Shown piece after piece: positions 12,401-24,400 of a DNA stretch of 64,000 nt; within the stretch, counting starts at the first letter, position 1, and each line of letters begins with the position of its first letter. Position numbers and translations under genes: made by a program. Under the pieces are notes generated by a model. It searched no databases. It was not told where the DNA came from and worked only from the letters and a program-made list of their open reading frames with translations. Origin of the DNA: Oreocharis arfaki (Eukaryota; Chordata; Aves; Passeriformes; Paramythiidae); assembly GCA_013398015.1 (NCBI GenBank), contig VZRR01002305.1, positions 112,119 through 176,118 on the forward strand, read 5' to 3'.

Positions 12401-15400
12401 AACTGATTAGTTAATAAAACCATAAAATAAGTAAAAAAATAAAAACTTACACCAAATTTACCAAGCTGGATTCCCCATTCTGCATCAATAACCAGTTCCT
12501 GGAATTTTCTCTTTTCTTCTGCTTCACCATATTGGTCAGCAAGCTGTGCTCCCACCAGAGCTACTGCCTAGAAGGAAGGAGAAGGGAAATGAATACAAGT
12601 CTAATAAATAATCTGAAAATTGGGAATCCTGAGGTCTAAACCCTTAGAGGAACTTCAAACAATTCATGATCACACAACTGTGTAAAATGAAAACAAACCT
12701 CAGAGAAGGTGTCAGGACTACCCCACCTCCTGAGCTGGCAGTTCAAAGCTATTTTAAAATTTACTTTCTCTAAAATATTTTCCTAACATTGTAGAAAGTA
12801 ACACAAAAGGTGCTTTTTAGGCATTTTCTCAGATTTTACATTACTCTCCCTCTCCATTTCTTTATGCTTTACTTCCCATCTTCCTTAATGTTTTAATAGA
12901 TATATATTCACTCATTCCATTCTTGAGAACTGCTGCCAGAGAACAACTTAGCCAAAATATAATGCAGATTTAAACTATGATGGGACCTGAAATAAAGAAT
13001 TTCAAGCTTTGGAATAAGTCATGGTGAGGTAACCCAATGCACAGGTTGAAAATCACATTAATTTTGACAGCAACTGCCTGTGCACAACTTCACACTGTGG
13101 TACAGAGGCAGCTCCACTCCCACTGCCCTAAATGAAAGATCTCTTCAACATTCTCTGCTGAAGAAACTCAAGGCCTTGGGTATTTACCAAAACTTTTCTG
13201 TAATTTTGCCATGAATTGTTTATGATCTCCCACAGCTTATTGAACATCTCTTCCTTGGGCAAAATAATGCAATATCCCAGGGCCAGGTTCTGATCGATGA
13301 CACGAGAGTTGAACACCTGTGGTTTGGGGGGAAAAAAAAAAAAAGATAAACTTTAGGAATTTATTTAATTTATTCAATAGGTCTCTTTGTATCAAGTGCA
13401 ACACATGAAAAATACTCCATAATTTTAGACATGTATTGGGCCTTTATGTTAGAAGTAAAAAAAGAAGAAGAAAAATGCATTTCAGGATTAAAAATCTGAA
13501 TATCCTGAAGCCCATCTAAAAGTCTAAACTGCCTTAGAAGATGGTAAATTGCAGGTTTTGCACAGAGCTTTTTAAAAACTCCCCCCAGCTAGAAAAACTA
13601 CCAATCTAAAACAAATCCAGGATTTAAAATGAGATGGAGGATACCTACAGATCATAAAGGCCATTATTATCATTTGGGACCCTAAAGGATCCCCTAAAGG
13701 TGAGGCTCCCTCTGTGCAGAACCTTCCAAGCAGAGCAGTTAGAGCAGGAACAAAGAGCCACAGCCCACAAGGGGCTCAAATACTCTTTGGAAAAGGCTGT
13801 TCAGGGAGGTGGTTGAGACACCATCACTGAAGGTGTTTAAAGAAGTGGAGATGTGGTGCTCAGGACGTGGTTTAGTGGTAGACTTGGCAGTTTTAGGTTA
13901 AGGGTTGGACTCCATAATCTCGAGGGTCTTTTCCAATTGAAACAATTCCATGTGGCTGCCAGCTAGAGCAGAAGAAAAGTGGCTCCCTCACCCTTTCCAG
14001 GGAATTCTTACCTTGTGTAGCAAGTTCAGGGCAGAGGTCCTGATTACTGAGCTGCTCCTCTCTTTCATGGCTATGAGGAAGCTTCTTGTTTCAGGGAGTA
14101 GCAGATCTCTGTCATGTGGCTGTTAGGAATAAAACAGCACATAATTAGAAATAAATTCTAAGCCTTCAACTTCTTGTCATTTACAGTACAGTAGAAGGTA
14201 CTACAGTAATTTGTATTTTCAGATTTAAGACCTTACAAAGATTTCTTCTAGATAGAAAAAGGATTTCTGTTTTCCAAGTGCTTTTGAATGGAGGAATGTT
14301 TCTTGAATATTCTACTTGCAATTTTTCCCACACTAAACAATGGTAAAACAACTAATTAAGAGTAAACCCTTATTAACACTCCTTCTAGTCTCTGCAGGAA
14401 TAAAAGCTCAGTTCTGAACACACTTTGCAAAGAGAGAGGACCGTGAAAAACAGGGAAGAAACCACCAGCTCCTTTCACAAACTGACTTAACATCTGATCA
14501 AGTGGTGCTAATAAAAGCTCACAGTGAGAACCTTTCTCCTGCCTCCCAAATCCTTAGAGAACTACTCTAAACTTGCTGAAAGTTACCTTTCCATTGGGGG
14601 CCAAATCCCTGGTGTTTGAAATGACATGCTGGACGCAGGACCCGAAGGCACAGAGCGTGAGCTTCAGGGCCAGCTGGAATTGGCTGCACTCCAGCAGGTT
14701 CTGCACTGCTGCAGAGAAGGGAGATCCAACGGGCAGCAGGAAGTTATGGCCTGTGAAATATTTCAAAAACAACCCCAGAAAATAATTATGAAGCATATTG
14801 TTCTTGGAGTTAATATCAGAGCAGTTTCTCTTTTCCTTCGTTAAATTTATGATGCGGGATCTGCCTTAGTTCCCTTCGAAACCTAAAATTCTCAGGGCTT
14901 TTAATATAATACAGATTCTCATTTTAGTCCAAAATCCACAAGATTTTGGCCAGAAGTTGTCTTCTTGGAAAGGCTTTGATCCTCACTCACAGGAACTTCT
15001 GTTTTGAAGCACAGGATTTGACATGCTCAAAAATCCCAGGGTGCAATGGCAGGAATTACCACCCAAACTGGTGACTTCTGTGCTGAACCAAACCACCCCC
15101 TAAAATATGGCTTTAATGGGAACATTTAGGCACCTGTGAAAACCCCCTGTGAGCTAGCCATGCTTGTGTAGGGTGAATTTTTTCATGTTTTCCAGTGGTC
15201 TGTTTACACTTTCATTGTGGTGGATCTGCCCTGATGTCCCTGCCCATGGCAGGGGGTTGGAATCAGGTGATTTTTAAAGTCCCTTCCAACCCAACCAGTG
15301 TGTGATACCTTCCATAAACGCTCGGTGTGCCAGGCTTATAGACTCCAAGGGATACAGCTTGTCCTCTGAAAGACAGAAAATGCACATCAGCAGTGTGCCA

Positions 15401-18400
15401 GGAACTCAGCAACACCAGGAAGTCTGGGAGAACCCTAAAAATACCACAGGGACAGGATATAAAATAGAGACACATAAACCCCAAGAGCTGTTTGCTGCTA
15501 TTTTTAACTGTGTCTGCTCAGAGTTTATTTTCTAGGAAGGAATATCTCTCAGACTCACAAAGGAATCCAACAGTTTTCAGTAACTACTTTGTATGTAAAT
15601 CCCTTGGATGAGACAGTCAACATTAAACTCTTCATCTGTGAAAACAAGAACCAAACCCAAAATCATCTTTCCATTCTGTACCCCCTAATGGGTATTTCTA
15701 CCGTGAGTTTGTCTAACTGTGATTTCTGAGGTGATAATTTCCACACACATGCTGAATTATTTAAATTTCTAGATGAAAATCAATAAGAAACACAGATTTT
15801 ACATTGTCCCAACGTTCAGGAAAGCAAGCTTACCACAAATAGGCAGAACAGCAGAAGTAAGTTCATATGCAACTGGAAGAGATGTCTGAGGATCAAGGAC
15901 TATCCCATCTTCTTTAAAGAAACCATCATAAGTCCACTCTTCATAAGGATCTTTATCAGCTCCAGAAGACGTTGTCTAAGTAAGAACATTGTCAAAAGTA
16001 GACACAATAAAAGGCAGAGTTGGGAAGTCCACTAACAAACCAAGAGGTTTCTGTTTTGGAATACAGGAAGAGAACATGATGTCCTATTTGAAAACAGTAC
16101 TTCTGTTAAATGGCCAGTAGCAGTAAATCCATTTCCTACCTAGAGTGGCCACATTTGTCTTTCGTGCTGCAGTTGTTTAGTTATGCAGCCAAAATGTTCT
16201 CTTATTTAATTTAATGGAGGCTTTCATAAACATTCTTGGCCAAATGTTATAAGCAAACATTTTCCAAATGGACCATTTTCTAGAAAAATAACATTTTGTG
16301 CATAAACAAACCCAGCCACTTTGCTCTATTCCACTCCAGCTGTAAGATCCCATTCATTTCAAGTAGCCTAAAGCACTGCTTGACCTAAACAGAAAACAAA
16401 GATGCTATTCAAGGACTTGATCATCTTAAAGTTTTACAGAATTCTTGGGAAAGCTTTTACATAATACACTCATTTAAAAACCAAACCCTCCCTGCCATAC
16501 TTTCAAGTCAGCTCTCTGCCAGTCCTGGCAGAAGCTGTTTGATAAAATCACTATTTTCAGCAGGATTTATTATGCTGAAATGGAAGTGGAGAGTGCTACT
16601 TGTGCTTGTCCCACAGCTGCACTGCTTTTAGGACTCAAATCAGTTTATTCTTTAAGCTGAAGAACACACAAATTCCAGGAAATTTTTACTTGTAGAGCTC
16701 TGTGTGGACTTTTTTTGTTGTTGTAGGCTTTTTGATTAAAGAGTGCTGGTGAAATGAGAGGGAAAATAACACATACAATGAACAGCACAGAAAATACCTC
16801 TGCTGTAAATTCATAGCTGTCCATTTGGCACTGTCCATGAATTGCCTTGGCAAGTGAAGTATATTTACACAGTTCCAGACAATCCAACACTAAATCTGTA
16901 AAAAAAAAATCAAGATCAGTAGCAGGAATCAAAGGTTCATAGGTCCTAAAAGGAATCAACTTTGCAGCAGCTATTTGCACAGATGCAGATCAAAAATTCA
17001 CTTTGTTCTCAGGTTTAGTGAATATTGTTTGGAAAGCTGGGCTCCCAACATGAACACAAGTACATGGTAACAGGAATTACCTGGACTACACAGTGTAGCT
17101 GCTTGGCCAGCCAGCTCATGGATCACTGCTGGAAGATTCATCCCATGAGGAGTGATCATTGGAACATCAGCTCCCAGCATATGACAAAGCCTTTGACATA
17201 CTGCAAACAGCAGCTTCCCTGTACTTTCATTCCACCTGTTTTCATAGAACTCCCTATCAAGAAAGAAAAGGATGTTAAAAATAAAAAGCCAGCAGTTCTT
17301 TGGGCTTTTACTTAAGGCCACATTCTGTTCTAATTATTTAACTAACCCAAAAAACCCTTTTCCTTTGCTCTACATCTACTTGATTCTGCAAAGTGGCAGA
17401 AATAGTCCAGAAAAGCCCACTAAAAGTGATGATCTTGAAAAGCTCTGCAGTTTTACCTGCATATATTGACAGCTACTTCCACTTTTCCATCATCCAGGGC
17501 TCTCAAGGCCAGTTCTTCTCCCAGTTCATGCTCAGAGACTTGCAGGAGTGAAGCCAGTCTGTACAACCTTGGTTCAGTGGGAGGTTTCTTGGGCTTGCCA
17601 CTTCCTGAATTGCAATTCACTGCTTGCACATTTCTAGACTTGGATGCAGACCTGACACTTTCATAAGCTCTTATGTGATCCTCCAGAAGTGCAGATATCA
17701 GTGAAGGGTTGCTGTATTCTTCATCTGAGAGAAAGATACCAAAGTATTCCTGCAACAAAAAAAAAAAGATTATATATTTATATCCAAGTAATTTCTTTTA
17801 AACTGCTTATTTTTTTACCTACTGTCCTGAGATCTTAATAAATTATTACAGCACTCTATCATGAAAATTTTGAAGTATTAGCAATTGAGGCTTTAGTGAG
17901 GCTTTAATTTTTGGTTAAAATAGACAATTGAGTTCTAATTGGGAACTTCCCCAGGCTAGATTAAATTGCTAGATCAGCCTTAGAATCAATTTGAAGTCAA
18001 TAATAAAAAAAAACCCTTGCACATTTATTGTAATTACAATTAATTTTTAATATGATCCATGTGGTAAGAACAATTGGAATAACTAGGATAAATCAAAAGG
18101 CATTTAAAACAATAAAAATACCCACCTGCAGGGCAGCAAGTGTTTCAAACACTTTTAGGTTTTCTTCACATTCATATTTCTTCACGGGATTGTCTGTTGG
18201 AGGAGAAAAACAATCACTTTTTGATTCCATTTATACAAGCAAGATGTAAGATGTTGAAGTTGTACCTTACCTTTTTGAATGCTGAACTGGAATTTAAGGA
18301 TTTCCACGAGTGTCTTGGTCATAAACATCTGTGATTTTTGCTGCAGGGAAGGAAGAGGTTTGTATTTTTTTGTTAAAATGTTGCCAGGAACAGACTTGGG

Positions 18401-21400
18401 CTTCAGCTCTAAAAAGCACAACGCAATGTTCCACAAACTTCTTAAGCAGCAATTACCAAGTCTAAGGTACAACCAGTTGAAAAGCAAAGGAACAGAAAGT
18501 TATTTTAAATATTAACCCCCTACAGAAACAGTAAATATAGGTGTAATATGTGTTTACTCCACAGTCTGTTAGCTCTCACAGGAGTTATCCACACTTGGCC
18601 CTTTCCAGAATAACTTGTGTGCACACTTTCTGATGTGAAAGGCCTTGGTACCTCTTCAGGATCATCTGCTTTGTTCCGTAGCAGCAGTCTTCCCCACAGA
18701 GTCAACCTCTCTGCAACTTCCTCAGCCTTAGCAGGAGGCAGAGATTTCAACAAAGTCAGAGATTCCTCTCCCTGAAGGGAGAAAAAGAAACAAGCAAAAT
18801 TAGAACAGAAATAATAAGAAGAAAAGGGCATTTGCTTTTGGAAGAGCTGAGTTATGTGTATGTTGTTGCTCTGATGCAACGGCTGCACAATGGCCAACAG
18901 GGTAAGCAAAAACAGCACATGAAAATACGTAGAGACTTCAATTCCAAACTCTTCTGGTGTATTGTAGGTCGTAACTTTCATCCTATTCTGCCAACAAATG
19001 AAGGCTAAAACTCTGAAAAAACGTCTCATTTTCAATGTCAGGCGTAGGCAGTTAGGTGTAGAATTAATAATTTGAATTAAAAATACATATATAAACTGCT
19101 TGTAAGATTTCAACAATACAACTTGCCCCTGTTTTGTTAAGAGGCCTCAGTGTCTGTAAATTCCAGGATCCACTGACATGAAGTATTTCCCTACCTTTTC
19201 TTTGTCAATCAGGTCCATCATCCTCAGGAAGCAGACTTCCCCAGTGGGCAACATGTATGCTTCCACAATTTTCAAGGCATCCTCCAAGCAAGTAGGGGTA
19301 TTTTGTTTAAGAATGTATCTCACAAGCCTCTGTAAGAAGAAAACAGAAATGGATTTTAGTTTGTTGATGTGCAGGATAAACAAGGGAATTAGTTTAGACA
19401 CACTACTTTACCAATGGAATTGTTCAGCTTGTACCAAGCAAGTGACCTGGAAGCTTAAAGCTTTTACCTAGAGAAAAGCTGACTGGGAGAAAACAGGGCT
19501 TGGGGACAGAATTAGCCTGAGAACTCTGAAAATTCCTCTGGTTCCTCAGGCTATCAAGGAACTTCTCTAGAAATACTCATGTTTTCTCCTAATGAAGGGG
19601 CGATGTTAAAAAAAACCCCAAATGCTAAAAAAAAAAATCACCAAGTGCTGTTCACTGTGACCTTTGGAGAAATCTAAAGTCTTGATAACTTACCATTATC
19701 ATCTGCTTGTCCTTTAAAAGATGGGTATCTCTTATCCCATAGGCTCTCAAAAGCTTCTTCATCTCCATCAGCCGGTAACTTTCCTGCAGTAACTTCACTC
19801 TGTGGACAAATTAAAGCATCACCAATTCCTTTGCTACCCTCAGCTACAGGATTTATTCATCACACTGCATCAGATACTCAGCATTTGCCCAGCCAAGGGT
19901 AGCCAGTGGATGCTGCTTACTTGACATGATTCATTTCCAGATGCTGTTTGACCAGCTGCTCCACTGCTGCACCCCACGGCACCACAGCTCCGTGCATTAT
20001 CTCCAGAACTGCATCAAATTTCAGCTGCAAAAGGCACATAACCAGCTCACTTTCCAAAATAAGTTTCAAAGTACTCCCTTGAAGTATTGTTCCCATGTGA
20101 CTGATCCTTTCAGGCAAGTATTTTATTTCCTTGTCCAATCTGCACTTGCATAAAGGGCATTTATTGTCATCATACGATGTGTCAAGTTAGATTAGAAAAT
20201 GCTTGCAGTCATCTATGACACTGTGGTTTCATACATATTAAAATTGGTGAGTTTTCCATGTGATGACATCACAACTACAATTATATCCTCAAAAAACATC
20301 ACAGGGGAGATGACTAAAATAGAATAAAAAGACAATACACGATGTTCTCCTCACAGCACTCCTATAAAAATGCACCCAGATGATTATGTAAAAATCGTGT
20401 TTTGGTCTGAACTGATGTGTTGGAGCTTCATGCCTTTCATAAAACATACTTACATCTGTGTCAGAGATGCAGCCAATGACAGCAACTGCCTTGGCCTCCC
20501 AGGCAGTTTCAAACACTGAGATAGATCGTGTCCAACAACGCTCCAGCAAATCCTGTGTATTTCAATAAAAATGATTAGAATATTTGAAATCAGAATAGAC
20601 AGGATTATCTTATAATATGAACAAAAATGTAAAGATTTCTGGACGTTAAGGGATTGCTTTATAACTGAAATAGTAACTATCATTAAGTTCATTGACAGGA
20701 ATAAGATGAATCTAAAAGCTGGGCCTAACATTCAGGTGTAAATTCAAATGGTCATCAGACTTGGTTTCTGCTTCCTTGGGTTGGAATAGCTTTCTTCAAA
20801 AGGAAGAAAATATGGATACCTTGACATACTGTAGAAGCAGCTCATCTTTTTGTAGGTTATGTTCACACAGGTAGGGTTTTATAAACTTCTCCAAAATGGA
20901 TGGGACAAGCTCTGGTGCCAAAATTTTATCAAGCATGCGGAACACAATAGTGGTTGCATTTTCCTGGGCAGCAAGTGGGAAAAGGCCATGTTAGAACATC
21001 ACACATGTCAGTGCAAGGCCATTTACACCTCTAAGACATAACCCAACAGCCAGAGTCCACTGAAGTCAACTGAAAGATTTCCAGAGCAAGAATCCCTCTT
21101 TAGCTCAAATAAACCCTTTCATTTACAGAGCTCTTCTCGTTCAGTTGTACTTCTAATTTCTCTGTTGCTAAAGATTTTTCCACAAGAGAGGATCTCTAAT
21201 AACCTGCAAACCATGGAGTTTAAGCCACGCCTTCTCACAGTATCTTACGTTATATTTATAACCAGACTTGAAAGAAAATTTGTAACACAGCTTATCAAAT
21301 AGTCTTAGCAGCTTATGAATGCAAATTTACCCAACCATCCATCAGGATTCCTCTTTTGTCTGACTTTAAAACACATGCTATGAGATTCTTCTCCTTTTCA

Positions 21401-24400
21401 GAACAAACTGAAAAGCACTTTTGCAAGTGTCTGCAGTGTTACCTTTTCAAAATCACAGAATGCCAGCCTGCAGTTGTATTTTCTGTACAGATTTATCAGT
21501 TCTTGTAAATCATTTACCAGCTTCTTTAACCTCTGTATCTCTTCACAGTCACCACACCTCTGGAACAGTGGTGAGAAGTGAAATGTTAGGAGACAAGACC
21601 ACTAAGAGGCTGTCATCAACGTGTTTTAAATCTTTAAACAGAGGAAAATTGGAACTTGGTTCTTTCCTTTCAGGGAATTAAGCCAATCTTCACCAAAACC
21701 AAGTGATCTAATTGTCATCCATTCCAGCTCTAGCACAGAGCATCTGTTTGAAGCCTCTGAACAGCTAAATCTTATATTTGTTACGTTTCTTACCAAAGGA
21801 GTCCACTTGCCAAAAGCTGTCACTCCCAGTTCACCTTGATTTTTACTTGTGAAAAAAATCTCTGCCACTTGGAGTCCATTTTCAGGCCAGTTTGCCTGTC
21901 CAAAATAATTGATATTAGCAAACTATATTATACATCTAGAAATAGAAGATCTGCAAAGTTTCTGCACCATGACTTACCTTGTCAGTTAATTCAAGGTTTC
22001 GAGCAGCTTGTTCCAGCCATTTTGCTAATATTTTCTGAAAAAAATACAGTTGTAAGTAGAGTTATGCTATCTATCAAAGCAAAATTTGCCCTTAGAAAAT
22101 TCTTTCAAAAGAAATAATTTAAAATATAAACGCTAGGGCAAAAGAATCCATTTCAAAGGCAGAGGAACAAGTCCCTGACATTCAGAAGTCTGTAGGTCTG
22201 ACAGTAAAACCACCTTAATCTGAGAAAATTACAATTTACAGTTCTTAAGTCAGTCTCACCTGTCCGTCTGGCACAACCCTTCTGGAGAAGGGGATCACAA
22301 AATTTTTAAGCCACACACAGAGTTCCTTCAAAGGAGCAGTGAAATGGATGGCATCGAGCAAATCCTTCAGCATTTTCTCATCAAAGCTGCTTTCAAAATC
22401 GGCCTAAAATATTAAACCAGAACAATTACAGATCCATGGAGTAAATGTTCATCTGATACTCTGTAAAGCTCTTTGACTAATAGGAAGAGCCAGTAAATTT
22501 CACAAATCTCAGTAATCATAGACAGAAATTAAATAAATAGCTCTGTTCAGTAAAACTAGAGCTTGGTCTTCTTCAAAAAACACCCAATTGCATTAATTTC
22601 TTTACAAATCACACTGTTTCAGACTTGTTCTATAGTTCTGTCTTATTAAGAAAACAACAGACATGGAACTGAAAGCCCAGCACTGAAGCTACAATAACAG
22701 CACACAGCCACTATTTTGAATGTGTCATTCAGAGCAAGGAGGCTGTGTGATTATTTTTAAGGATTTTAAGGTAGGCAGCAAAGGGCCACTTAAAAATTCT
22801 GAGAGCTGTGCTTGCAAGAAAGGGAATGGAAGATTACAAGCACTGCAGAATAAATCAAATTGTCATGACTTAGAAATATGAATTCTGACATCAGAAATAC
22901 CAGTTTATTCCTAAATCAATATGAAGTTCAGCTTCCTAAGCATCCATGTGACCAGGTAATCACTGTGATAATAGATGAGATTCTGCCATGGACCTTTGCT
23001 TCTCTGAGGAGCTGTTTTGTAACAGCCCCTGTGAAATAAGGCTGGAAAGTTGAAGAGATTTAATTCAACCCCCTCCACAAATCCCAGAGATGTCTGTGTC
23101 ACCTCACCTGATGCCTAAGCCAGAGGTACTGTGCAGAAGACAAATTTCCTTTTTCCAGCTGAGAAACAATAATCTTGAACACGTCCTCGTTATGCAGGAA
23201 TTCTGTCCAAGCAATGCCACTAGAAGTGAGAGGGGGAAGAGAAGCTTTGCCAAATGTCATTATCAAAGGAATTGGGGGGGAGAACTTCAAAGCTTTTCTG
23301 CCTAGTGCTGTATGCTGTGAGAAACAACAGGAGTGGTACATTGTTTGTATAAAATTACAATCCCTCCTATACATATTGAACAATAAACCCCCAACTATTT
23401 CACTGCACGTGCAACAGATAATTTATGTTTTCAACATAGAGGATGACTCAACCTCTCTGCATTCTCCCTTCTCCACAGCGCAGGATGGGAAACTTCAGGC
23501 AGAGAAGAAAGAGCTCAAAGAGTAATGAACTCACATTAAAAAACTAAAATAAGACTGTACTACTGAAATTAAGATTAACAATCACAATTAAATTTACTTT
23601 AAATCTTAAACAAACCTGAATTTCTCTAGTCCAAAAGCTTCACAGAATGTTGTAAGCCTTGCCTGAGCTCTCAATACCTGAATGAAAACGACATTTAAGG
23701 TGAACATCTGGCTTAACACATTGTTACATTACATGATTAGAACACTGATTCTCCTTGAAGGCAGATGAGGCCACTTTACAACGGGACTAAACAAGAAACA
23801 AAATTATACACCCAAAAGTTCTTTAAAAAAGGTTCTGCCTTCAATTCATGGAGCATCTGAAATTGAATCTTTCTATGACTGAGGGAATGGCTTATTTCTG
23901 AATCTGCCATTGCTGTGGTTCTCTTTCATACTATAAAATATAATTTTGTTTAGACTTTTAAGAAGTTCAGCAGTAGTACAGTTTGTAAAACTCTGCATTA
24001 CAATTGTTTCTATGATAGTGCAAATCCAAGAAATTTGTCCTCACCTCAGCTATGGATACTGGAGCCCCATCAGATGGTGGAGCATTGGTTCTATTATCTT
24101 TCTTCAAGATCTGGAAAAACAACATGGAAGGGTTTGGCTGACAATTCAGAACATGCCAGGCAGGACTGTGAGTGCAGTAAAGACATGAGCAAAAAGTCAG
24201 GACTTCTGTAAAATTGAAATTTTACAATGTTGGATTGGATCTAACCAGATCCAGTCTAATCTGGTTGGATTTCTGCACGGGTGGAGGATCACACAGATAA
24301 TGTGTATCTCTGGTTCTGTTTGATAAGGCAGGAAAGACTAAAATAATGAAAACAAAAAAAGTGACCTACTTTGAGCTTTAGTTTGAAAATTAATATTTTA

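Larger units (their letters stand above)
483..12567 (-). other. KNTC1: KNTC1 coding exons 41-63: C-terminal ROD region
   Basis: Exons: 12451-12567, 11980-12089, 11546-11756, 10770-10859, 10321-10492, 9864-9922, 9505-9721, 8816-8889, 7701-7911, 7478-7587, 7030-7079, 6589-6667, 5925-6043, 5660-5795, 5287-5382, 4589-4645, 4188-4242, 4041-4104, 3369-3498, 2394-2483, 1729-1874, 801-891, 483-530. This is the most conserved part, for example SILKHLKSY-type ALSLLKHLKSYTRISPPVDL, VFEKKLKPKIL and SPKEGMIKGLWKNHSHE. In exon 51 I chose the strong donor GAAG|GTACGT at 7030 over a later one, because human ROD continues across that junction in phase. The final exon reads MYLNGSEGSCVLEVP then TAA. It is longer than, and unlike, the short human tail, so the very C terminus is the least certain part. 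Confidence 0.92.

Noticed and set aside
18520..19116. 198-codon minus-strand frame
   Set aside because: Only its 18652-18771 part is KNTC1 exon 30; the rest is intron that happens to stay open.
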